The position numbers and the translations under genes were made by a program. This document shows positions 35,920 through 43,698 of a stretch of DNA of 64,000 nt, in pieces. This DNA comes from Paraburkholderia sp. BL21I4N1 (lineage in GTDB: Bacteria; Pseudomonadota; Gammaproteobacteria; Burkholderiales; Burkholderiaceae), in assembly GCF_002973525.1 (NCBI RefSeq), contig NZ_PVEN01000018.1, positions 100,156 to 164,155 of the forward strand, in the 5' to 3' direction. Each line of letters begins with the position of its first letter. Within the stretch, counting starts at the first letter, position 1. The notes beneath the pieces were generated by a model. That model made no database searches. It was given only the letters and a program-made list of their open reading frames with translations, and was not told the DNA's origin.

Positions 35920-37152
35920 ATGACGACGTCCGACGCCACGCCCACGCTCGCCCGCAACGTCGTCCATTTCGTGCGCGTCTTGCGCGGCGCGGGCTTGCCG
36001 ATGTCGCCGGCGCACGCCGTCGACGCGCTCGCCGCGCTGCACTGGATCGATCTCGGCCGCCGCGACGACGTGCGCGCCGCGCTGGCCGCGTCGCTGGTCT
36101 CCGCGCCCGACGAACGCGACCTGTTCAACGCCGCCTTCGACCTCTTCTGGCGCGATCCCGACTGGGAAGGCAAACTGCGCGCGCTGCTGCTGCCGAAAGT
36201 GCGCGACGGCTTGCCGCCGCCCAAACGCAACAACCGTCTCGCCGACGCGCTCGCGGTCCGCGCGCCGCCCTCGCCGCATCGCCAGACTCCGCAGGAAACC
36301 GAGCAGCACGAACTGCGCGCACACGCCACCTTCAGCGCGGAAGAACGACTGCGCCACCGCGATTTCGACACCTTGACCGCCGATGAATGGCGCACCTTGC
36401 GTCACCTGATCCGCAGCCAGCGTCTGCCGCTCGCAACCGAGCCGACGCGTCGCCTGAAGGCCGCCTCGCACGGCACGCATGCGGACCTGCGCGCGAGCGC
36501 GCGACACGCCGTGCGCGCGGGCGGCGACTGGACCGTGTGGAAGTATCGCGCGGTGGTCGAGCGCAAACCGCCGCTCGTGTTACTGCTCGACATCTCCGGT
36601 TCGATGAGCAATTACTCGCGCGCGGTGCTGTATTTCTGTCACGCGCTGTTGCAATCGCGCGAACGGCTGCAAGTGTTTCTGTTCGGCACACGACTCACCA
36701 ACGCGACGCGCGCGCTACGCGAGCGCGACCCCGACGTGGCGATCGCGGCGCTCACCGATCAGGTGGTCGACTGGTCGGGCGGCACACGGATCGGCGCGGC
36801 GCTCGCGGAATTCAACCGCCGCTGGGCGCGGCGCGTGCTCACCGGCCGGGCCACGGTGCTGCTCGTGACGGACGGGCTCGATCACGAAGCGATCGACGTG
36901 CTCGACACCGAGATGGCGCGCCTGCACCGTTTCGCGCATCGGATCGTCTGGCTCAACCCGCTGCTGCGTTTCAGCGGCTTCTCACCGAAGGCGCGCGGCG
37001 TGCAGGCGATCCTGCCGTATGTCGACGCACATCGTCCGGTTCATAATCTCGACAGTCTGACCGCGTTCGGCCACGACCTCGCGCAGCTCACGCGCGCGCC
37101 GCGTCCTGCCGTCGCTGTCAGGACCACTGCAGGAGCTAAGTCATGGAACTGA
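35920..37152 (+). CDS. VWA domain protein, CoxE maturation factor
   Basis: 410 residues. The C-terminal half is a von Willebrand factor A domain with the MIDAS motif DISGSMSNYSR (Asp224), RERLQVFLFGTRLTN, WSGGTRIGAAL and VLLVTDGLDH. The N-terminal half is the helical region typical of CoxE-like proteins. It works with the MoxR ATPase in enzyme maturation. The frame is open far upstream inside coxD; ATG 35920 right after the CoxD stop is the natural start. Its end overlaps the next gene by 10 bases. Confidence 0.92.
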   Translation: MTTSDATPTLARNVVHFVRVLRGAGLPMSPAHAVDALAALHWIDLGRRDDVRAALAASLVSAPDERDLFNAAFDLFWRDPDWEGKLRALLLPKVRDGLPPPKRNNRLADALAVRAPPSPHRQTPQETEQHELRAHATFSAEERLRHRDFDTLTADEWRTLRHLIRSQRLPLATEPTRRLKAASHGTHADLRASARHAVRAGGDWTVWKYRAVVERKPPLVLLLDISGSMSNYSRAVLYFCHALLQSRERLQVFLFGTRLTNATRALRERDPDVAIAALTDQVVDWSGGTRIGAALAEFNRRWARRVLTGRATVLLVTDGLDHEAIDVLDTEMARLHRFAHRIVWLNPLLRFSGFSPKARGVQAILPYVDAHRPVHNLDSLTAFGHDLAQLTRAPRPAVAVRTTAGAKSWN

Positions 37153-37748
37153 CCGACACCCACACGCTGCCGGTTTCGCAGCAACGAACGTGGGACGCGT
37201 TGAACGACACCGATATGTTGCGTGCCTGCATTCCAGGCTGCGAAAGCATCGATCCTGACGGTGAGAATGCTTATCTGGTCGCGCTGAGCGCGTCGGTCGG
37301 CCCCGTCAAGGCGCGTTTCAAAGGGCGTATGCAACTGACCGACATCGACGCGCCGAACGGCTACAGCATCGTGTTCGAAGGCCAGGGCGGCGCTGCGGGT
37401 TTCGCCAAAGGCAATGCGCACGTCACGCTCGAAGCGGACGGCGACGCCGCGACCCGGTTGTCCTACGCAGCTAGCGCGCAGGTGGGCGGCAAGCTCGCCC
37501 AGATCGGTTCCAGGCTGGTGGACGGCGCGGCGCGTAAAATCGCGGGCGAATTCTTCAAGCGCTTCGGCGCGCTGGTGAGCGGCGAGGGCGTCGACGGCAT
37601 CGCCGCGGCCGCCCCGGAAGACACCGAGCCTGCGGCCGATCCCACGGCGCGAGGCAATACGGCACAGAATGAGGCCGCGGACGGCGAGTCCGCCGGCGAC
37701 GCAACGAAAAGGAAGAAATCATGGACAGCGTGGATCTCGAAGTCCTGA
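37143..37748 (+). CDS. CoxG-type SRPBCC protein
   Basis: 201 residues. The first 150 are the CoxG (START-like) fold: MELTDTHTLPVSQQRTWDALNDTDMLRACIPGCESI, GPVKARFKGRMQLTDID, and AASAQVGGKLAQIGSRLVDGAARKIAGEFFKRF. CoxG anchors CO dehydrogenase-type enzymes to the membrane and helps link them to quinones. The last 50 residues are an Ala/Glu-rich linker, then KRKKSWTAWISKS, a basic amphipathic end that could touch the membrane. AGGAG precedes the ATG. Confidence 0.93.
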   Translation: MELTDTHTLPVSQQRTWDALNDTDMLRACIPGCESIDPDGENAYLVALSASVGPVKARFKGRMQLTDIDAPNGYSIVFEGQGGAAGFAKGNAHVTLEADGDAATRLSYAASAQVGGKLAQIGSRLVDGAARKIAGEFFKRFGALVSGEGVDGIAAAAPEDTEPAADPTARGNTAQNEAADGESAGDATKRKKSWTAWISKS

Positions 37749-38743
37749 AGTCCAGCGCACGTTGGCTGGCGGAGGGACATCGCGCGCTACTGGTTACAGT
37801 GGTGAAGACGTGGGGCTCGTCGCCGCGTCCCGAGGGCGCGATGCTCGCGGTGCGCGACGACGGGTTGGTGGTCGGCTCGGTCTCGGGTGGCTGCATCGAA
37901 GACGATCTGATCGATCGGGTACGGCGAAAGGGTATCGAGCAGACGCACCCGGAAGCGGTGAAATACGGCATCACGGCGGAAGAAGCGCATCGTTTCGGCC
38001 TGCCCTGCGGCGGCACGATCCAGCTCGTGCTTGAACCGCTGGCGCCGCAAAGCGGCATCGCCGAACTGTGCGATGCGGTGGAAGACGGCCGGCTCGTCGC
38101 GCGCGAACTCGACATGGCGACCGGCGCGGTCCAGCTCGGCAATGCGCAAGCCACCGACGGCGTGCATTTCGACGGCGAACGTCTGCTGACGATTCACGGC
38201 CCGCGTTACCGGATGCTGGTGATCGGCGCGGGGCAATTGTCGCGCTATCTGTGTCAGATCGCGGTGGGGCTCGATTATCAGGTGACGGTGTGCGATCCCC
38301 GCGAAGAGTACACCGAGGAATGGGACATCCCCGGCACGAAGATCGTGCGCACCATGCCGGACGATACCGTGACCGACATGAAGCTCGACGAGCGCTGCGC
38401 GGTGATCGCGCTCACGCACGATCCGAAGCTCGACGATCTCGCGTTGATGGAAGCGTTGAAGACGCCGGCGTTTTACGTCGGCGCATTGGGCTCGCGGCGC
38501 AATAACCAGGCGCGGCGCGAACGGTTGAAGGAGTTCGATCTGAACGATACCGAACTGGCGCGCTTGCATGGGCCGGTGGGCATTTATATCGGCAGCCGCA
38601 CGCCGCCTGAGATCGCGGTTTCGATTCTTGCCGAGGTGACAGCGGCCAAGAACGGCGTTTCTTTACCGACGCTGCTGAAGGTCGAGGGGGCGAAAGCCGC
38701 GCGGGAAATTGCGGCGTCCGGCGACGCGACATGCAGTGTGTAG
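37721..38743 (+). CDS. XdhC/CoxI-family molybdenum cofactor insertion protein
   Basis: 340 residues. XdhC N-terminal part: VVKTWGSSPRPEGAMLAVRDDGLVVGSVSGGCIEDDLIDRV; C-terminal Rossmann-like part: RMLVIGAGQLSRYLCQIAVGLDYQVTVCDPREEY and FYVGALGSRRNNQARRERL. XdhC-type proteins bind molybdenum cofactor, protect or sulfurate it and deliver it to the large subunit. AAGGAAG before ATG 37721, which overlaps the coxG end by 28 bases. Last gene of the operon. Confidence 0.93.
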   Translation: MDSVDLEVLKSSARWLAEGHRALLVTVVKTWGSSPRPEGAMLAVRDDGLVVGSVSGGCIEDDLIDRVRRKGIEQTHPEAVKYGITAEEAHRFGLPCGGTIQLVLEPLAPQSGIAELCDAVEDGRLVARELDMATGAVQLGNAQATDGVHFDGERLLTIHGPRYRMLVIGAGQLSRYLCQIAVGLDYQVTVCDPREEYTEEWDIPGTKIVRTMPDDTVTDMKLDERCAVIALTHDPKLDDLALMEALKTPAFYVGALGSRRNNQARRERLKEFDLNDTELARLHGPVGIYIGSRTPPEIAVSILAEVTAAKNGVSLPTLLKVEGAKAAREIAASGDATCSV

Positions 38744-38873
38744 TGTTTGATATCGCGCCGGCTTAAGCGCACCCGATTACCTCGTGTGGCGTGCGACGCG
38801 GTCTTGTCTTGGCGCAACCGTACCCGTAGCCGTAACGTCGCCTTCGCTGCGCGAAGCAGGCTGAAGCCCCGGA

Positions 38874-39614
38874 TTAGATCAATCCGCAAACCACGGCGGC
38901 GATCACCGAACCACCCACCAGAATCACGCCCACCACGCGGCGTTTGTTCAACTCGGTCCACAACAAAACGCCGGTCAGCGACAGAAGAATCATTCCGCCG
39001 GCAATCGTATCGATCAACAGTACCCAGCCAACGCTCAAACCCACGCCGCGATGCAGGTTGTTCATCGTCGTGAGAAACGAGTTGTGGGTACGTTTCACCG
39101 CGACGAAACCATTGCCGACCCAGTACTCGGCCTGCACGTTCTGCGCCGTGCCGAAGATACCGACCTGCCAGTACTCCGGCTGCACCGTGCTGCGGTCGCC
39201 CCACGCCACCGGATGCGCCGGCTCGCGCTTCGCCTTGCCCGGCTTGCCGTCGATCTTCAATTCGGCCTGCAGCCACTTTGCCATGTCCATCGGCGAGCGC
39301 AGCGGTTTCTGCGGCACCGGAATCTGCATTTCCTCGACCTGCGGCTCGCCCGACGACACCTTCAACGGCCCGCCCCGATGATTCAGCAGGAAGCCGGTCG
39401 CGCCGAACATGAGGCCCAGCACCGCGCCCCACAGACCGACCCAGCCGTGCACCTTGCGCAGCCACTTGATGAAGTTCGCGCGCCGTGAACGCTGGCGGCG
39501 TGCCGCCTGCTCGGCATCGTCCATCAGATGATGACCTCGCTGCGGCGTGTGTGCGACGTAGTGCGAGCCACCGGCAGCAGCAGGTTTCATATCGATCGAA
39601 TCAGGCGCGTTCAC
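38874..39614 (-). CDS. PepSY-associated transmembrane protein
   Basis: 246 residues. A 45-residue polar N-terminus, then a helix (KVHGWVGLWGAVLGLMFGATGFLLNH) with the His residues typical of PepSY_TM proteins, a periplasmic segment of about 100 residues with WLQAELKIDGKPG and HNSFLTTMNNLHRGVG, and two C-terminal helices. PepSY_TM proteins are often tied to iron or siderophore uptake and to ferric reduction. A Fur-like box lies about 200 bases upstream. Start is a GTG at 39614; ATG 39590 (MKPAAAGG) is an alternative. Confidence 0.85.
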   Translation of the reverse strand: MNAPDSIDMKPAAAGGSHYVAHTPQRGHHLMDDAEQAARRQRSRRANFIKWLRKVHGWVGLWGAVLGLMFGATGFLLNHRGGPLKVSSGEPQVEEMQIPVPQKPLRSPMDMAKWLQAELKIDGKPGKAKREPAHPVAWGDRSTVQPEYWQVGIFGTAQNVQAEYWVGNGFVAVKRTHNSFLTTMNNLHRGVGLSVGWVLLIDTIAGGMILLSLTGVLLWTELNKRRVVGVILVGGSVIAAVVCGLI

Positions 39615-39814
39615 ATCCAGGCTCCAGCTACGGCAAATTGATCGCCACCGGGCACGGCGGCATGGCGCGCTCAGGGCAGCGGTAAAGGGATTACGTATCG
39701 AGAGGAGGTGCCGGACGAACCGGCTTGCGGTCCAGGACGTCCGGCTGAAAAGCTGGCTGGCTGGCAGTCACAGAGGAGGAGAAATGTGACGGTAGGCTGG
39801 CGGCGCCTTTCAAT

Positions 39815-39829
39815 TGAGAATGGCTATCA
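39815..39829. promoter_or_regulatory. Fur-like box
   Basis: TGAGAAT-G-GCTATCA matches the 7-1-7 Fur consensus (TGATAAT-n-ATTATCA) at 11 of 14 positions by eye. It is the only AT-rich patch in the gap between the divergent PepSY gene and the DUF3857 gene. Iron control of the PepSY gene is the likelier reading. Confidence 0.5.
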
Positions 39830-39946
39830 TTACACAAATAGGACGTTTCCTCAATCGCAGCGCGTGGCTACCGCTTGACATCTACGCGGCGCAAACCGAC
39901 TCTAGCTGGCGACCCCGTCAACATTGCCGCCGGAACCCTGCCTGCC

Positions 39947-41854
39947 ATGCGCCCTTCTTCCGTGGTCTGTTTTGCTCTGGCGTTGTCCGGCTGCCTGGCC
40001 GGCGTTCATCCGGCGCGCGCGAGCGTTGCCGCCAAGCTGGACGATCCCTATACGAACGAAGGCGAGACGCAAACCTTCACCGTGAACGCCGACGGTTCAT
40101 TCTCCAAACTCGACACGATGACGCTGCACGTGAACAACGAAGCCGGCGTCGCGCGCGTGGCGCAGCAATACGTCTGGTTCAACCGCAACATGGCGGACGT
40201 GCAGATCCTCGAGGCCTACACGACGACCGCCGACGGTGTGCGGCACGACGTGCAGCCCGAGCAGATTCGTGACGTGCAGGAAGCCCGTTCGTTCGACGCG
40301 CCGATGTTCCAGGACATTCAGGAGAAGGTGATCGTGTTCCCGGCGGTCGAGCCGGGCGCGCGCGTGCATCTCACCTACCGCAAGACGCAGAAGCAGCCCA
40401 TCGTGCCGGGCCAGTTCAGCGACTTCACGCCGCCCGATCTCGCGCCGACGCACAATTTCCGCCTGATCTACGACCTGCCCGCCGACAAACCACTCTATAC
40501 CGACGCGCGCGGCTTCACCGCCGCGCAGCCGGTCACGCGCGACGGTCGCACGCGTTACGAGTATCGCTACGACAAGGCGCACTTCAGCCGGCTGGAGCGC
40601 GGCTCGGTGGCGTACGTGTCGTATGGCGACCGGCTGATGGTCTCGACGTTCCCCGACTACGCCGCATTCGCCGCGACCTACCGCGAATCCGCCGTGGACC
40701 CGAGCGCGCACGACGCCGCCGTCACGCGTCTCGCGCAACAGCTCACCGCACGCGACCACACGCCGCGCGACAAAGCCAAAACGCTGTACGACTGGGTCCG
40801 GCGCAACGTGCGCTATGTGGCGATCAACGTGGGGCGCGGCGCGGTGGTGCCGCATAGCGCGAGCGAGATCCTCGCGAACCGCTACGGCGACTGCAAGGAC
40901 CACGTTGCGCTATACGGCGCGTTGCTCGACGCGGCCGGCGTGCGCAACGAGCCGGCGCTGATCAGCAGCGGCTCGATCTATACGCTGCCGAGCGTGCCGG
41001 GCTACGGCGTCATCAATCACATCATCACGTGGCTGCCGGATTTGCAGCAGTACGCCGATTCGACCGCGTCGAACGTCGAGTTCGGTTTTCTGCCCTCGTC
41101 GGATATGAACCGGCCGACGGTGCTGGTGGGCCAAGGCGTACTGGCGAGCACACCCGCCACCGCGCTGATGACGCGTAGCAGCGACCTCTCGGTGAAGGTC
41201 GAACCGGACGGCTCGGCGAGCTTCACGTACCGGCTGGAAGCAGCCGGTGCATCCGCCGAACAGGCTCGCGCGATGTTGCGCACGCAAACACCCGCGCAAC
41301 GCGAGGAATCGATTCAGGCCGAGCTGCGCAGCGTGAATCTGCGCGGCACGGCGACGCTCAGCACCAGCGACCTCAACGCCGCAGACGGTCCGCTGACGAT
41401 CACGATGAAAGGCACGCTGGAGAGTCTGGTGGTGCCGGGCGCGGCGGCATCGATCCCCGCGCTGACGAGTCTGGCCGGTGGCTTCGAAGCGGACACGCGC
41501 TATTGGTTGGGCGAACGCCGGCGCACGCAACCGTTCGTCTGCCACAACCTCACGTTGCACGAACGCGCGCGTATCGAACTGCCCGCGAATTTCCGCGTGC
41601 TCGACATGCCGGAGGCGAAACGCACGCAAGACCGCTTCGTCGATTTCCAGTCGCAGTACACGTTCGATCCGCTCAGCAATGTCGTCACGATGACGCGCGA
41701 CGGCGCCACGCATTTCGACAGCGACGTCTGCACGCCCGACGACTTCGCGCAGATGCGTCCCGCGATGGAAGCGATCGGCCGCGACGTGCGCGCCGAGGTG
41801 ATTGTTAAATCGACGCTGGTGGAATCGTCGAGCGTGGCGTCGCAGGCACCGTGA
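39947..41854 (+). CDS. DUF3857/transglutaminase-like exported protein
   Basis: 635 residues from ATG 39947. The N-terminus MRPSSVVCFALALSGCLAGVHPARAS is a signal sequence; LSGC fits a lipobox, while ARAS fits signal peptidase I, so lipidation is uncertain. Residues about 25-230 are the DUF3857 beta domain; then comes a transglutaminase-like core with Cys in NRYGDCKDHVALYGALLDAAG, His in YGVINHIITWLPD and Asp in QQYADSTAS, the Cys-His-Asp triad. A C-terminal DUF beta region follows. Probably periplasmic; reaction unknown. The frame is open to a TTG at 39875, but the signal sequence places the start at 39947. Confidence 0.88.
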   Translation: MRPSSVVCFALALSGCLAGVHPARASVAAKLDDPYTNEGETQTFTVNADGSFSKLDTMTLHVNNEAGVARVAQQYVWFNRNMADVQILEAYTTTADGVRHDVQPEQIRDVQEARSFDAPMFQDIQEKVIVFPAVEPGARVHLTYRKTQKQPIVPGQFSDFTPPDLAPTHNFRLIYDLPADKPLYTDARGFTAAQPVTRDGRTRYEYRYDKAHFSRLERGSVAYVSYGDRLMVSTFPDYAAFAATYRESAVDPSAHDAAVTRLAQQLTARDHTPRDKAKTLYDWVRRNVRYVAINVGRGAVVPHSASEILANRYGDCKDHVALYGALLDAAGVRNEPALISSGSIYTLPSVPGYGVINHIITWLPDLQQYADSTASNVEFGFLPSSDMNRPTVLVGQGVLASTPATALMTRSSDLSVKVEPDGSASFTYRLEAAGASAEQARAMLRTQTPAQREESIQAELRSVNLRGTATLSTSDLNAADGPLTITMKGTLESLVVPGAAASIPALTSLAGGFEADTRYWLGERRRTQPFVCHNLTLHERARIELPANFRVLDMPEAKRTQDRFVDFQSQYTFDPLSNVVTMTRDGATHFDSDVCTPDDFAQMRPAMEAIGRDVRAEVIVKSTLVESSSVASQAP

Positions 41855-41893
41855 AGCGCAAGCGCGTGCGCTGTCACCCGTCGACGCACGCGC

Positions 41894-42922
41894 TCAAACC
41901 GGCCAGAGCGGCCCTTCCTGCATCGCGCCGATCTGCTCGCGCAATTCGAGAATGCGGTCTTCCCAATAGCGCTGCGTGTTGAACCACGGAAACGCGGCCG
42001 GAAACGCCGGGTCGTCCCAGCGACGCGCGAGCCACGCCTGATAGTGAATCAGGCGCAACGTGCGCAGCGCTTCGACCAGGTAGAGTTCGCGCGGCTCGAA
42101 GTCGCAGAAGTCTTCGTAGCCGGCCAGCAGATCCGTCAGCGCGCGCGACGCCTCGCCGCGTTCGCCCGGCAGCAGCAGCCACAAATCCTGAATCGCCGGC
42201 CCCATGCGGCTATCGTCGAAGTCGACGAAATGCGGGCCCGCGTCGGTCCACAGCACGTTGCTAGGATGACAATCGCCATGCATGCGCAGCAGACGAATCT
42301 CGCCGGCGCGCTCGAACGCGCGCTCCACACCTTCGAGCGCGAGATTCACCACGGTTTCCCACGCGGTGCGCACGTCGTCCGGCACGAAGCGCTGAGCCAG
42401 CAGGAAATCGCGCGGCTCGTAGCCGAAGGTCTGGATATCGAGCGTGGGACGCTCGGTGTAGTTTTGCGTCTGCCCCACCGCGTGAATACGGCCGATGAAA
42501 CGCCCCAGCCATTCGAGCGTATCGCGCCGGTCGAGATCGGGCGCGCGGCCGCCGCGGCGTTCGAAGATCGAGAAACGGAAGCCCTCGAAGCTGTGCAGCG
42601 TGCGGCCTTCGAACGCACGCGCGGGCACCGCCGGAATCTCGCGCGCGGCGAGATCGGCGACAAACGCGTGTTCTTCGAGAATGGCGGCGTCGCTCCAGCG
42701 CTCAGGACGATAGAACTTTGCGACGACCGGCGGGCCGTCTTCCACGCCCACCTGGTACACGCGGTTCTCATAACTGTTGAGCGGCAGCATGCGGCCGTCG
42801 GTGCGCACACCGGCGGTGGCGAGCACGCTGTCGAGCGCGTCGAGCACGATTTCCGGCTGGAGCCGGGCGAAGGGCGCAGCGCTATTCGCGCCGGCCTGGG
42901 AATCGGAAGTGTCGTCGTTCAT
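41894..42922 (-). CDS. srkA: Stress response serine/threonine protein kinase SrkA (YihE)
   Basis: 342 residues. Aminoglycoside phosphotransferase-like kinase fold with LNSYENRVYQVGVEDGPPVVAKFYRPERW (nucleotide-binding Lys), catalytic loop RLLRMHGDCHPSNVLW and metal-binding HFVDFDDSRMGPAIQDLWLLL. Length and motifs match SrkA/YihE, a cytosolic kinase that protects E. coli from MazEF- and oxidant-linked death. It is convergent with the DUF3857 gene. Start at 42922 gives the usual acidic N-terminus. Confidence 0.93.
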   Translation of the reverse strand: MNDDTSDSQAGANSAAPFARLQPEIVLDALDSVLATAGVRTDGRMLPLNSYENRVYQVGVEDGPPVVAKFYRPERWSDAAILEEHAFVADLAAREIPAVPARAFEGRTLHSFEGFRFSIFERRGGRAPDLDRRDTLEWLGRFIGRIHAVGQTQNYTERPTLDIQTFGYEPRDFLLAQRFVPDDVRTAWETVVNLALEGVERAFERAGEIRLLRMHGDCHPSNVLWTDAGPHFVDFDDSRMGPAIQDLWLLLPGERGEASRALTDLLAGYEDFCDFEPRELYLVEALRTLRLIHYQAWLARRWDDPAFPAAFPWFNTQRYWEDRILELREQIGAMQEGPLWPV

Positions 42923-43055
42923 GCCCGCATTGTGCGCCGCGCCGCCGTCAAAGACGAGGGCAACGGCTCACGATGTAGCCAAGGGCGCATGAACGCAGGG
43001 CGGCCGCGCGATGGGCGCGCGGCTTACAGACAGCAAACGGACCGACAAGCCCGCA

Positions 43056-43268
43056 TCAATGAATCTGCGCACTCGACGGACGCACCTGCTCGCCCGTATC
43101 GATCAGGTCTTCCAGGAAAAAGGGTTCAGTATTCAGGTGCTGCGACGTGCCGGGTTCGCCGGCATACCACGCCACCATGGCCATGTCGCCGAGAATGCGC
43201 ATGACGATTCCGCGCGCGCCCTGCGGCACGGCGATATGCACCGATCGGACAATAGAACCGATTTGCAT
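43056..43268 (-). CDS. Small conserved-looking protein, unknown function
   Basis: 70 residues: begins MQIGSIVRSVHIAVPQGARGIV and continues with MRILGDMAMVAWYAGEPGTS and FFLEDLIDTGEQV. The short beta-strand pattern with Gly turns resembles an SH3-like or KOW-like barrel, as in small RNA- or protein-binding proteins; this is a guess from pattern. GGGGAAA precedes the ATG at 43268, and codon use is coding-like. The longer frame to 43361 is basic and unlikely. Confidence 0.7.
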   Translation of the reverse strand: MQIGSIVRSVHIAVPQGARGIVMRILGDMAMVAWYAGEPGTSQHLNTEPFFLEDLIDTGEQVRPSSAQIH

Positions 43269-43558
43269 GATGTTTCCCCGTTCTCCCATAGCCGGCTTTA
43301 TGATTTCACGCCGGTCAAGGTAAATAAAAACGCCGCCACGCCGATAACGTTGCGTACGCACCCAATCTTCCGCGCGCTTGACGCGTGAGAGGTTCGAGTC
43401 ATTGTTCCCGTTTTGCGGGGCCGTGGAAAGCGCGAACTCGAGGCACTTGACCCGTCGTTTCGCCCTATTCCCATTACGCCGCGCCGGGCCGATGATTCAT
43501 GGCGTAACGCGTCGTAACGAGCCCATCATAAACCCAGCTGGGGGGAGATATCAAAAAC

Positions 43559-43696
43559 GTGCATCGACACAATGATCCGGTGAATCGGCCCGGCGCGACG
43601 GCCGGCTCGCAGGGTGGCCGTCGCTGGGGTCCGGATCGCGTCCCTGGCGGCGGCGTGACAGGCAGCGCGTTCTTCGGCCTCGACCGGCGCGACTAG
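43559..43696 (+). CDS. Possible 45-codon leader ORF upstream of the RND pump gene
   Basis: GTG start with GGGGGGAGAT about 10 bases upstream, stop TAG at 43694-43696, two bases before the ATG of the pump gene. The pump gene itself has no visible Shine-Dalgarno, so ribosomes finishing this ORF could start the pump gene by coupling. The peptide (VHRHNDPVNRPGATAGSQGG then GRRWGPDRVPGGG, ending GLDRRD) is hydrophilic with no known domain. Third-position GC is roughly 75 percent. May be chance. Confidence 0.35.
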   Translation: MHRHNDPVNRPGATAGSQGGRRWGPDRVPGGGVTGSAFFGLDRRD

Positions 43697-43698
43697 CC

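Noticed and set aside
43386..43400. GGTTCGAGTC resembling a tRNA T arm
   Set aside because: No acceptor stem, D arm or anticodon arm can be fitted around it.
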